Shown here: piece after piece, positions 8,352-15,931 of the stretch | Numbering within the stretch: position 1 is the first letter of the stretch | How the letters are laid out: every line of letters begins with the position of its first letter | NCBI RefSeq assembly: GCF_947381555.1 | Contig: NZ_CANCWQ010000034.1 | Span: 1-17,621 of the forward strand | Direction: 5' to 3' | DNA length: 17,621 bases | From: Limosilactobacillus pulli | Lineage (GTDB): Bacteria; Bacillota; Bacilli; Lactobacillales; Lactobacillaceae | The notes under the pieces: generated by a model | Told to the model about the DNA's origin: nothing | The model's database searches: none | What the model saw: the letters and a program-made list of their open reading frames with translations, nothing else | Translations under genes and position numbers: made by a program

Positions 8352-10163
8352 TCAGTCATGACTGCTGCCTTTTGCCATTGTGGCCTTACCCTGCAAAGAA
8401 AGTTTGATTAATTGGGCCGTTTTTTGATTGATTCCCAAGGCTTGAATCTCTTCAACCTTGGCATCAGCAATCTTATCCAATGAGCCATAAGCCTTTAACA
8501 GCTTATTGCGCGTTCTGGGCCCCACGCCTTTGATCTCATCCAAACGTGAGCTAAGGGAATGCTTGGTATGCACGCTGCGGTGAAAAGTGATTGCAAAGCG
8601 ATGCACCTCGTCTTGAATTCGCTGCACCAGATAAAAGCCCTGACTGCGCGGGTCTAGATGAACGTGATGATCGTCGTTGCCATATAAAAGATCAGCTGTT
8701 TTATGCTTATCGTTTTTTACCATGCCAACTACCGGAATCTGCAGGTTCAGTTCATTTTCCAAAATGTCTTTGACGGCATCCATTTGAATCTCACCGCCAT
8801 CCATAAAGATCAGATCAGGCAGTGGCTGACCTTCTTTTAAAAGTCGGCTATAGCGACGCCGAATTACCTCACGCGTGCTGGCGGCCTCATCGGCATGATC
8901 AATCACAGATTTAAGCTTGTATTTGCGGTAAAGCTTTTTGGCTGGCTCACCATCAACAAACACGACCATGGCACTGACCGGATCGGCACCTTGAATATGC
9001 GAGTGGTCAAAAGCTTCAATCTTATGACATTCCGGCAGTCCCAGGGCGTCCGTGATTTCTTTCATAGCGCCACTGGTTTTGGCTTGATCAAGTTCTAGTA
9101 AACGAAACTTTTCATTGAGCTGCAGCTGGGCATTTTCATAGGCCATGTGCATCAGATCCCGTTTTTCTCCTCGCTGCGGCGTTCGTACCGGTACCCCTAA
9201 AATCTCGCTGATTTCTCGATTGGGCAAGCCAGCTGGCAAGAGAATCTCTTTTGGCAAAATATTATTTTTACGGTTATAGAACTGTAAAATGAAGCTGGTC
9301 ATTTCTTCTGCTGCTGAATCAACGACTGGAAACAAACGCTTTTCCCGCTTCATCAAACGAGCCTGACGAATAAAGAATACTTGAATGCTCAGCCAGCCTT
9401 TGTCCATATAAAAGTTGAACAGATCACGCGGTGTTTTGTCATTAGTAATGATTTTTTGTTTTTCAACCGTCACCTCAATATAGTGCAGTTGATCGCGAAT
9501 CTCCGCGGCTCGTTCAAACTCCAATTCTTCACTGGCCTGTTTCATCTTGGCCAGCAGCTGACGCTTGACGCTGGCAGTATTACCGTTTAAAAACGACTTA
9601 ATTTTTTTGATCTGGGTATCATATTCCTCACGCGGTACCTCTCTAAAACAGGCGCCCAAGCACTGTCCCATGTGATAGTAAAGACATGGCCGTCCCTGAT
9701 GCCCCTTGCAGCGCCGCAGTGGATAAACTTTTTGGATAAAGTGCAGCGTTTCTTCAGCGGCATAAACGTTTGGATACGGGCCAAAATAATAGGCCCCGTC
9801 TTTTTTGACCTGACCGGTGATTTCGATACGTGGGTCACGCTCATTGGTAATCTTGATATAAGGATAGCCAGTCCCTCGCTTAAGCTTGATATTGTAATAG
9901 GGCTGGTGTTTTTGAATCAGTGTGATCTCCAGCAAAAAGCTTTCTTTGTTGGAATCAGTGGTAATAATGTCAAAATCAGCCACTTGATCAACCATCGCCG
10001 CGACCTTGCCGGTATGACTGCTCTTAAAATACGAGCGTACGCGATTTTTGAGATTTTTGGCCTTGCCGACGTAGATGATCTGACCATTGATATCTTTCAT
10101 CAAATAGCAGCCGGGTTTGTCCGGCAGCAGCATCAGCTTGTGTTCCACTCGTTGTGTGGTCAT
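8352..10163 (-). CDS. uvrC: UvrABC excinuclease subunit C
   Basis: UvrC makes both incisions in nucleotide excision repair after UvrAB finds damage. The ATG at 10161-10163 is chosen because CGGAGG lies six bases upstream; longer reading from TTG at 10184 would include that site. This gives 603 residues. In order: GIY-YIG nuclease domain (about 15-95; CYLMK, IYVGKAKNLKNR), a four-cysteine cluster (152, 160, 168, 172) matching the iron-sulphur cluster reported for UvrC, the UVR domain that contacts UvrB (about 201-236), the RNase H-like nuclease (FDHSHIQG near 386, FMDGG near 455), and a helix-hairpin-helix DNA-binding tail (about 540-580). A possible promoter lies in the divergent region at 10194-10223. 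No terminator is seen before the obg promoter, so some readthrough into obg is likely. Confidence 0.97.
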   Translation of the reverse strand: MTTQRVEHKLMLLPDKPGCYLMKDINGQIIYVGKAKNLKNRVRSYFKSSHTGKVAAMVDQVADFDIITTDSNKESFLLEITLIQKHQPYYNIKLKRGTGYPYIKITNERDPRIEITGQVKKDGAYYFGPYPNVYAAEETLHFIQKVYPLRRCKGHQGRPCLYYHMGQCLGACFREVPREEYDTQIKKIKSFLNGNTASVKRQLLAKMKQASEELEFERAAEIRDQLHYIEVTVEKQKIITNDKTPRDLFNFYMDKGWLSIQVFFIRQARLMKREKRLFPVVDSAAEEMTSFILQFYNRKNNILPKEILLPAGLPNREISEILGVPVRTPQRGEKRDLMHMAYENAQLQLNEKFRLLELDQAKTSGAMKEITDALGLPECHKIEAFDHSHIQGADPVSAMVVFVDGEPAKKLYRKYKLKSVIDHADEAASTREVIRRRYSRLLKEGQPLPDLIFMDGGEIQMDAVKDILENELNLQIPVVGMVKNDKHKTADLLYGNDDHHVHLDPRSQGFYLVQRIQDEVHRFAITFHRSVHTKHSLSSRLDEIKGVGPRTRNKLLKAYGSLDKIADAKVEEIQALGINQKTAQLIKLSLQGKATMAKGSSHD

Positions 10164-10193
10164 CAAATTCCTCCGTTTTAGCAATTATCTTTA

Positions 10194-10223
10194 ATTTTAG
10201 TACAGGTCGACTCCTGGTCGCAA
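10194..10223 (-). promoter_or_regulatory. Candidate uvrC promoter
   Basis: On the minus strand TTGCGA (10218-10223) and TAAAAT (10194-10199) are 18 bases apart, 31 bases before the uvrC start. Only the -10 is close to consensus. No SOS-type LexA box (GAAC...GTTC) is visible in this region. Confidence 0.45.
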
Positions 10224-10239
10224 AAGAATCGCCTATGAG

Positions 10240-10267
10240 TTGATTTACGCTTTTTCTAGTTTATGTT
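10240..10267 (+). promoter_or_regulatory. Candidate promoter of the 44-codon ORF
   Basis: TTGATT (10240-10245) and TATGTT (10262-10267), 16 bases apart, lie 38 bases before the start codon. TTTACG/TAGGAT shifted a few bases is an alternative. It is divergent from the uvrC promoter, with about 17 bases between the two -35 elements. Confidence 0.45.
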
Positions 10268-10305
10268 AGGATAGCTTCAAGCAATAAGTTAAAGGAGGTT
10301 CAGCT

Positions 10306-10440
10306 ATGGGTTTGGTAACGCAGCGCAATCAAAAGCTGGAAAAGCTGTTCAACGATCTGGCAATCGATCCTAAAGAAAAGGCTAAGCCAAAAGACAAGCC
10401 AGCTGACAAAGAGCAAGCTGAGCAGCAAGACAAGCAGTAA
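10306..10440 (+). CDS. Small charged protein (44 aa)
   Basis: This is the only convincing plus-strand gene in the window. It has an ideal ribosome binding site (AAAGGAGG, 10291-10298) seven bases before ATG, a candidate promoter, and a terminator 22 bases after the stop. The first ~20 residues (MGLVTQRNQKLEKLFNDLAI) could form an amphipathic helix. The remaining 24 are almost entirely Lys, Glu, Asp, Gln, Ala and Pro, and should be disordered. There is no signal peptide, membrane segment or cysteine. It resembles short MGL-plus-KLEKLF-type proteins of lactobacilli and streptococci that databases may list as the SPJ_0845 family, but that assignment is from memory and unverified. Function unknown. 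It is divergent from uvrC and convergent with ysxC. Confidence 0.75.
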   Translation: MGLVTQRNQKLEKLFNDLAIDPKEKAKPKDKPADKEQAEQQDKQ

Positions 10441-10461
10441 TAACTGTCATTAAACGACAAG

Positions 10462-10502
10462 AGGGTCCCGTATCCGGTCAATTCCGGACGCGGGGCCCTT
10501 TT
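10462..10502. terminator. Terminator between the 44-codon ORF and ysxC
   Basis: AGGGTCCCG...CGGGGCCCT with an inner CCGG/CCGG stem around TCAATT is followed by TTTT on the plus strand. It ends the small plus-strand gene. Seen from the minus strand the hairpin is the same but the tail is CTCTTGTCGTTTA, so it probably also stops ysxC, less cleanly. Confidence 0.85.
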
Positions 10503-10547
10503 ATGTTGCCTGATTCAATTTGATCCAGCTACAACTGATAAATATCT

Positions 10548-11132
10548 CTAATCATGCATGCGGGCTTCGATCCATTGCCAAACCTCATCCTTACCGTACT
10601 TGGTTTCTGCCGAGAAAAGCTGCAGTGGCGTATCTTCTAGCCCCAGCGTCTTCGTGATCTGTGAAATCGACTTTGTCCGGGCACTGGGCTTAACCTTGTC
10701 AATCTTAGTCCCAACCACCAAAAGCGGTACTTGGTAATACTTCAGCCATTGATACATGGCCACATCGTCATCACTTGGCGCATGGCGGGCATCAACCAGC
10801 TCAATCACGCCCTTTAATTGCGGACGCGTAGTCAGATAAGTCTCAATCATCTTGCCAAACTTTTCGCGCTGCTTTTTGGAAACCTTGGCATAACCATAGC
10901 CAGGCACATCAACGAAAAAGAGCTGATCTTCAACATTGTAGAAATTCAGCGTCTGCGTTTTACCAGGCTGGCTGGAAGTATGGGCAAAGTTTTTGCGATT
11001 GATCAAGACATTAGTCAAAGAAGACTTGCCGACATTGGAACGGCCAACCAGGGCAATCTCAGGGTAGTCCGTTTTAGGATACTGCTCTTCGGCAACTGCA
11101 CTGATCGTTAAGTCAACGTGATGAACTTCCAT
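10548..11132 (-). CDS. ysxC: Ribosome biogenesis GTPase YsxC/EngB
   Basis: YsxC (also called EngB or YihA) is an essential small GTPase needed for late assembly of the 50S subunit. The 194 residues match the family size. The P-loop GRSNVGKSS is at 30-38, the switch region SSQPGKTQTLNF at 53-64, DVPGYGYA at 75-82 and TKID at 142-145, all intact. It follows clpX, the usual arrangement in lactic acid bacteria, but a terminator lies between them. The nearest purine-rich site, GGGGGA, is unusually far (about 15 bases) from the ATG, so translation may be modest. Confidence 0.97.
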   Translation of the reverse strand: MEVHHVDLTISAVAEEQYPKTDYPEIALVGRSNVGKSSLTNVLINRKNFAHTSSQPGKTQTLNFYNVEDQLFFVDVPGYGYAKVSKKQREKFGKMIETYLTTRPQLKGVIELVDARHAPSDDDVAMYQWLKYYQVPLLVVGTKIDKVKPSARTKSISQITKTLGLEDTPLQLFSAETKYGKDEVWQWIEARMHD

Positions 11133-11154
11133 AATCTGTTTTGATTCCCCCGTT

Positions 11155-11179
11155 AAAAAAGGGCCACTGCTGACCCTTT
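11155..11179 (-). terminator. Terminator between clpX and ysxC
   Basis: On the minus strand AAAGGG and CCCTTT enclose a ten-base loop and run into six T (11155-11160). It lies eight bases after the clpX stop and 23 bases before the ysxC start. ysxC would depend on readthrough or a promoter hidden inside clpX, since I see no clear promoter in the 22 remaining bases. Confidence 0.75.
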
Positions 11180-11187
11180 CTGACTGC

Positions 11188-12438
11188 CTATGAAGCTTTT
11201 TCGTCCTTTAATAGATAACGCGGCTCGCCATGATTTTCTACGCAGCGCTTGTCGATTACGACCTTAGCCACGTCATCGCGACTCGGCAGATCAAACATGA
11301 CATCGCGCATCACGTCTTCAATAATTGAGCGCAGGCCCCGCGCACCGGTATTACGCTTGATCGCCAGTTGCGCCATTGCACGCAAGGCACCATCCGTAAA
11401 CTGCAGCTGACTGCCATCCAGACGAATCAGTTCTTGATACTGCTTGACCAGTGCATTCTTTGGTTCGGTCAAAATACGTACCAGATCATCTTCATCCAGC
11501 TTTTGCAGTGCCGTCAAGACTGGCAGCCGACCGATAAATTCTGGAATCAGTCCAAACTTGAGCAGGTCTTCTGGAATTACGTGTTGTAAAATGTTCTTTT
11601 CGTTAACATCCTGCAATTCACCAGTATCGGTGCCAAAGCCAATCGTCTTGTCACCCAAGCGTTCTTTGACGATGTTTTCAATTCCGTCAAAGGCCCCACC
11701 GACGATAAACAAAATGTTGCTGGTGTCAACTTGAATGAATTCTTGTTGCGGGTGCTTACGACCTCCCTGCGGCGGAACATTGGCAATCGTGCCTTCCAAG
11801 ATCTTAAGCAGCGCCTGCTGAACGCCTTCACCGGAAACATCCCGCGTAATCGAGACATTTTCGCCTTTTTTGGCAATCTTGTCAATTTCGTCGATGTAGA
11901 TAATCCCTTTTTCGGCCCGTTCAACATCAAAATCTGCCGCCTGTAAAAGCTTTAGGATGATATTTTCAACGTCTTCACCGACATAACCGGCCTCAGTCAA
12001 AGTCGTTGCATCGGCAATAGCAAACGGCACGTTTAAGATCTTAGCCAATGATTGTGCCAGGTAGGTTTTCCCAGAACCCGTTGGCCCAATAATGGCAATG
12101 TTGCTCTTTTGCAGATCGGTTTCGTTGTTGTCACCGGTCATCATGGCGTTGACCCGCTTGTAGTGGTTGTATACCGCTACGGCCAACGTCTTCTTGGCAT
12201 CGTCTTGACCAATTACATAATCATTGAGCTCCTTGACGATTTCAGCCGGCGTTGGTACGCGGAAAGTTTCATTGGCGTGATCCTCAGCCAGTTCCTGTTC
12301 AATAATCTGCTGACAAAGATCGACACACTCGTTGCAAATGTAGACGCCAGGACCGGCAACGATCTTTTTTACCTCGTCTTGCGACTTGCCACAAAAAGAA
12401 CAGTGCACGGCATCCATGCCACTGGTATCTTCAAACAT
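11188..12438 (-). CDS. clpX: ATP-dependent Clp protease ATP-binding subunit ClpX
   Basis: ClpX is the AAA+ unfoldase that feeds substrates to ClpP. The chosen start at 12438 (GAGGAGG nearby, MFEDTSG) gives 416 residues, the family norm; an open stretch of 33 more codons upstream is promoter sequence. The zinc-binding domain has Cys13, Cys16, Cys35 and Cys38. The AAA+ core shows Walker A GPTGSGKT (118-125), the GYVGED pore loop (151-156), Walker B IIYIDE (179-184) and the RKH loop near 225. The gene follows tig and precedes ysxC, a conserved order in Lactobacillales. It has its own promoter, and I see no CtsR or HrcA (CIRCE) heat-shock operator. Confidence 0.97.
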   Translation of the reverse strand: MFEDTSGMDAVHCSFCGKSQDEVKKIVAGPGVYICNECVDLCQQIIEQELAEDHANETFRVPTPAEIVKELNDYVIGQDDAKKTLAVAVYNHYKRVNAMMTGDNNETDLQKSNIAIIGPTGSGKTYLAQSLAKILNVPFAIADATTLTEAGYVGEDVENIILKLLQAADFDVERAEKGIIYIDEIDKIAKKGENVSITRDVSGEGVQQALLKILEGTIANVPPQGGRKHPQQEFIQVDTSNILFIVGGAFDGIENIVKERLGDKTIGFGTDTGELQDVNEKNILQHVIPEDLLKFGLIPEFIGRLPVLTALQKLDEDDLVRILTEPKNALVKQYQELIRLDGSQLQFTDGALRAMAQLAIKRNTGARGLRSIIEDVMRDVMFDLPSRDDVAKVVIDKRCVENHGEPRYLLKDEKAS

Positions 12439-12469
12439 TTTGCGTCCTCCTCTTAAAATGATTGTGTTT

Positions 12470-12498
12470 ATCATACCAAACTGTCGACCAAATTTCGA
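12470..12498 (-). promoter_or_regulatory. clpX promoter
   Basis: On the minus strand a TATGAT -10 (12470-12475) with an upstream TG (TGGTATGAT) lies 31 bases before the start. The -35 is poor (TCGAAA, 12493-12498, 17-base spacer), as expected for an extended -10 promoter. The spacer contains TTTGGT twice in direct orientation, six bases apart. Confidence 0.65.
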
Positions 12499-12568
12499 AT
12501 AATTCAAACCATCATCTGCCCATCCAGAATGATTCAAGACGTGGATTTAATCGACTCAGTACGACAAC

Positions 12569-12604
12569 AGGGCCCAGCACCCGGATGACCGAACGCTGGG
12601 CCCT
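12569..12604 (-). terminator. Hairpin terminator after tig
   Basis: AGGGCCCAGC (12569-12578) and GCTGGGCCCT (12595-12604) form ten perfect pairs around a 16-base loop. It lies 48 bases past the tig stop. The tail on the minus strand (GTTGTCGTACT) is not a clean T-run; the plus-strand tail ATTTGTTTT is better. It probably separates tig from clpX. Confidence 0.7.
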
Positions 12605-12652
12605 ATTTGTTTTAAGCAGCGTAACAGCTGTTTTTTAACGCAATGTCAAAGA

Positions 12653-13966
12653 TTACTTGTCTTCTTCTGCGTCCTTGGATTCAACCTGCTTGGCAGAATC
12701 CGTAACCAGGTCAACGGCCTTCTTGATTTGAATGTCGTGACTCAGCATATCCTTGGACAGAGCCTTCTTAACGGCATCTTCTTCCATACCGTATTGAGAA
12801 GCCAGATCCTTGATTTCAGCATCGATGTCTTCATCGGTTGCTTCCAGGTTGGCGTCCTTAACGATGGCTTCCAGAACCAGGTTGGTCTTAACGCGCTTGG
12901 CAGCATCGTTGGCGAATTGCTTGCGCAGGTCGTCTTCAGTCGTACCAGTGATTTGGAAGTACATCTTAGGGTTGATGCCTTGTTGTTGCATGCCCATCAG
13001 GTATTGTTGTACTTGACGGTCCGTGTCGTCGTCCAGCATAGCTTGTGGAATTTCTTCCGTTTCAGCATTGTTGACAGCGGCTTCGATCGCAGCATCCTCA
13101 ATGGCGGCGTGAGCAGCGTCTTCTTTTTGTTCTTGCAGCTGCTTCTTCGTCTTTTCCTTCAGTTCGTCAAGCGTGTCAACGTCTTCGTCAACGTCCTTGG
13201 CGAATTCGTCGTCCATTTCTGGCAGTTGCTTTTCCTTGACTTCGTGCAGCTTAACTTCAAAGACGGCTTCTTTACCAGCCAGGTCTTGAGCGTGGTATTC
13301 TTCAGGGAAGGTTACCTTAACTTCAACGTCGTCACCGGACTTGTGGCCAACCAGTTGGTCTTCAAAGCCTGGAATGAAGGCACCAGAGCCCAGTTCCAGC
13401 GAGTAGTTGTCAGCAGAGCCGCCGTCAAACTTTTCGCCATCAACGGAACCAACGTAGTCAATAACAACCGTGTCGCCGTTTTCAGCTGGTTGGTCTTCTT
13501 TCAGAACCAGTTCAGCTTGTTGTTGACGCTTGGATTCCAATTCGTCTTCAACTTCCTTGTCGGAAACCGTGGTGTCTTGAGCAGGAACTTCCATACCCTT
13601 GTAGTCGCCCAGCTTAACTTCTGGCTTAACGGCAACTTCGGCAGTCAGTACCCATGGCTGACCCTTTTCCAGACTCTTAACATCGATTTGTGGCTGGTCA
13701 ACTGGTTCGATGCCCGTTTCCTTGACGGCATCTTCGTAGGCCTTTGGCAGCACGATGTTCAAAGCGTCTTGGTACAGAGCTTCTTCACCGTACATTTGGT
13801 TGAACAGTTGACGTGGCACGTGGCCCTTACGGAAACCAGGAACCGTGATCCGTTTTTGCGTCCGCTTAAAGGCTTGGTCAATACCCTTCTTAGCCGTTTC
13901 AACGTCGATTTCAAAAGTTAATGTCCCTTTGCTGGCTTCGCTGTCGCGTTCCCATTTTGCTGACAT
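12653..13966 (-). CDS. tig: Trigger factor (ribosome-associated chaperone)
   Basis: Trigger factor binds ribosomal protein uL23 at the exit tunnel, shields nascent chains and has prolyl isomerase activity. The 437 residues fit the family. The N-terminal domain carries the ribosome-binding signature GFRKGHVPR (44-52). The FKBP-type domain covers about 155-245 (NGDTVVIDYVGSVDG, FIPGFEDQLVG). The helical C-terminal domain is rich in Glu, Asp, Lys and Gln. GGAGG lies eight bases before the ATG, and a TTGAAA/TAAACT promoter about 80 bases upstream. Codon choice looks more restricted than in the neighbours (few TTA, CTA or TCA codons), as in highly expressed genes. That leaves a long empty frame on the opposite strand. 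Confidence 0.97.
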   Translation of the reverse strand: MSAKWERDSEASKGTLTFEIDVETAKKGIDQAFKRTQKRITVPGFRKGHVPRQLFNQMYGEEALYQDALNIVLPKAYEDAVKETGIEPVDQPQIDVKSLEKGQPWVLTAEVAVKPEVKLGDYKGMEVPAQDTTVSDKEVEDELESKRQQQAELVLKEDQPAENGDTVVIDYVGSVDGEKFDGGSADNYSLELGSGAFIPGFEDQLVGHKSGDDVEVKVTFPEEYHAQDLAGKEAVFEVKLHEVKEKQLPEMDDEFAKDVDEDVDTLDELKEKTKKQLQEQKEDAAHAAIEDAAIEAAVNNAETEEIPQAMLDDDTDRQVQQYLMGMQQQGINPKMYFQITGTTEDDLRKQFANDAAKRVKTNLVLEAIVKDANLEATDEDIDAEIKDLASQYGMEEDAVKKALSKDMLSHDIQIKKAVDLVTDSAKQVESKDAEEDK

Positions 13967-14031
13967 TTCATTTCCTCCAATAACTTGCAGTTTTCAACTG
14001 ATCGCCGTTTCAATTCTTAAATAACAGCGAC

Positions 14032-14076
14032 CTGTACATACTTTAATAGTTTACCGTACAGTGTTCCGGATTTCAA
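14032..14076 (-). promoter_or_regulatory. tig promoter with flanking dyad
   Basis: On the minus strand TTGAAA (14071-14076) and TAAACT (14048-14053) are exactly 17 bases apart. An inverted repeat CTGTAC (14032-14037) / GTACAG (14056-14061), with 18 bases between the arms, brackets the -10. It could be an operator, but the regulator is unknown. The resulting leader is about 75 bases. Confidence 0.6.
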
Positions 14077-14100
14077 CTATTCGCGCCAATTATCGCCAAT

Positions 14101-15849
14101 TTAGGCTTGATCGTCAACCTCCAGCGTAGCAAAGCGACCATTGGCAACGTCAAACAGTCCCTCATCGGTTAATTTTAATTCTGGAATCACTGCCAATGGC
14201 AAAAAGCTCAGTGACATGACCGGATCAACGTTGGCGGGAATTTCCAGCTCATCATGGGCGGCTCGGTTGATCTCGTTTTGCGCGGCCACGACCTTTTCAG
14301 CTGGCTGATCGCTCATCAAGCCAGCAATTGGCAATGGCATCCGCGCAATCGGCTCTTGATCCTTGACCATGACAACGCCGCCACCTTGTTTGATCAATTC
14401 ATCAACGGCTGCATGCATCTCGTTGTCACTGACTCCGGTAACCATGATGTTGTGCGAATCATGGCCAATTGAAATGGCAATCGCACCATGCTTGATTCCA
14501 TAGCCACTAACCAAGGCCGTACACATTTTACCGGTCGCATGATGGCGCTCAATAACTGCCAGCTTGGTCACATCTTGAGCTGGATTATAGACAAAGTCGC
14601 CATCGTTGTCATGACTGACTTGGCAGATCTTTTCACCAGTCAGCACCTCGCCTGGAATTACTTCAATCGTGCGCACCGGCTTGCCGCTCAAATGCAGTTT
14701 AAAGCAGTCAGCTGACAATGGCTTAACGTGCATGGAAGATTCTACGGCGCCAATTGGATAACGTTGCACTTGAGGCAGATATTGGCCGTCTTGAGCAACT
14801 TTTTCACCCATAATCCAAGTCTGTTCCACATGGAAACTTCTTAGATCATCAACAACCACCAGATCAGCTCGGCGTCCTGGCGCAATCGCCCCACGATCAT
14901 TTAAGCCACAGTATTCGGCAGCATTGAGTGTCGCCATTTGAATTGCCGTAATTGGTGACAGTCCCTGTTCGATACAGATGCGAATACTATTATCCAGATG
15001 GCCCAAAGTCATAGCCGTGACCGCCTGCACATCATCACCAGCCAGCAGGCAATGACGTGCAGTCTGTGGCGTAACAACCGGCAAGAGGTTCTTTAAATCA
15101 TGTTCGGTCGTACCTTGGCGCAGCAAAACATACATCCCACATGCCAAACGATCTTGCGCTTCTTGAACCGTTGAGCATTCATGATCGTTGCCTACGCCGG
15201 CCGCCGCATAAGCATTGAGCAGCTTACCAGAAACCTGTGGCGCATGGCCATCAATACGACGATGATATTTTTGGGCCAGCATGACTTCATCAATCATCTT
15301 GTCATCATTATTGACAACGCCGACATAGTTCATCAATTCGGCCAGACCATCCACTTCACCATTTTTTAAGGCCGGCTCCATGTCACTGGCAGCCAGATTG
15401 GCACCGGCATGCTCATAAGGCGTTGATGGGACGCAAGCAGGCATCAAATAACGAATATCCATTTTTGCCAGATTGGCAGCCTGCTCCATGTATTCCAAGC
15501 CTTTCAAACCGGCAACGTTGACGATTTCATGCGGATCGCATAAAGCAGTTGTCGTCCCGCATGGTACAAAGATCCGACTGAATTCCTCAGGCGAAACATA
15601 GGAAGATTCCACATGAATGTGAGCATCAATCAACCCTGGCAGCAAGAAGCGCCCGGCCAGATCAACCACCTGCTGTCCTTCATAATGTTCACTGATACCG
15701 GCAATATAACCAGCTGCCAATGCTACGTCGCCTTGCCGAATAGTTCCTAAAAAGACATCCACGATCTGCGCATTTCTAATCACCACGTCAGCCGGTACGC
15801 GACCGGCTGCTACATCAATCAGGTGTTTTAATTCCGATTTTTTTATCAT
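14101..15849 (-). CDS. ade: Adenine deaminase
   Basis: This amidohydrolase-family metalloenzyme deaminates adenine to hypoxanthine and ammonia. The 582 residues match bacterial Ade/YerA-type enzymes. Visible motifs are PGLIDAHIHVESS (71-83), CDPHE (104-108), AELMN (170-174), DGHAP (200-204), NDHE (221-224) and AGDD (270-273), which supply the metal and substrate ligands; ADLVVV follows in the composite domain. The C-terminal part (DNDGDFVYN, SIGHDSHNIMVTG, GGGVVMV) is the adenine-deaminase-specific domain. AAAGG lies eight bases before the ATG. The gene follows a purine permease, with a terminator in the 82-base gap. A weak TTGTAA/TATAAA promoter may overlap the terminator tail. The context suggests use of imported adenine as a hypoxanthine or guanine source. 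Confidence 0.96.
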   Translation of the reverse strand: MIKKSELKHLIDVAAGRVPADVVIRNAQIVDVFLGTIRQGDVALAAGYIAGISEHYEGQQVVDLAGRFLLPGLIDAHIHVESSYVSPEEFSRIFVPCGTTTALCDPHEIVNVAGLKGLEYMEQAANLAKMDIRYLMPACVPSTPYEHAGANLAASDMEPALKNGEVDGLAELMNYVGVVNNDDKMIDEVMLAQKYHRRIDGHAPQVSGKLLNAYAAAGVGNDHECSTVQEAQDRLACGMYVLLRQGTTEHDLKNLLPVVTPQTARHCLLAGDDVQAVTAMTLGHLDNSIRICIEQGLSPITAIQMATLNAAEYCGLNDRGAIAPGRRADLVVVDDLRSFHVEQTWIMGEKVAQDGQYLPQVQRYPIGAVESSMHVKPLSADCFKLHLSGKPVRTIEVIPGEVLTGEKICQVSHDNDGDFVYNPAQDVTKLAVIERHHATGKMCTALVSGYGIKHGAIAISIGHDSHNIMVTGVSDNEMHAAVDELIKQGGGVVMVKDQEPIARMPLPIAGLMSDQPAEKVVAAQNEINRAAHDELEIPANVDPVMSLSFLPLAVIPELKLTDEGLFDVANGRFATLEVDDQA

Positions 15850-15891
15850 AACTGAGACCTTTCATTTATATCTATATCAAAAATATTACAA

Positions 15892-15923
15892 AAAAGACCC
15901 GACCGCTATCGATCGCGTCTTTT
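15892..15923. terminator. Bidirectional terminator between the permease and ade
   Basis: AAAAGAC (15892-15898) pairs with GTCTTTT (15917-15923), with additional CGA/TCG pairing inside. The minus strand runs into TCTTTTTTG. It lies eight bases after the permease stop, so ade is expressed by readthrough or from its own weak promoter. Confidence 0.8.
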
Positions 15924-15931
15924 AAAGATTT

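Noticed and set aside
10164..10184. Longer UvrC start at TTG 10184
   Set aside because: The seven extra codons contain the CGGAGG ribosome binding site of the ATG at 10163.
12491..12503. PurBox-like AATTTCGAATAAT near the clpX -35
   Set aside because: It matches 11 of 13, but both mismatches fall in the core CCGAAC and the rest is only A/T, which is expected by chance here. There is no link to purines.
12439..12537. N-terminal extension of ClpX by 33 codons
   Set aside because: The extension covers the clpX promoter and ribosome binding site and does not look like protein. MFEDTSG at 12438 has GAGGAGG at the right distance and gives the family length.
12728..13921. A 397-codon open frame on the plus strand across tig
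   Set aside because: It is codon-aligned with tig on the opposite strand. Antisense stops would need TTA, CTA or TCA codons in tig, which highly expressed genes avoid. It has no ribosome binding site or promoter, so it is a shadow of codon bias.
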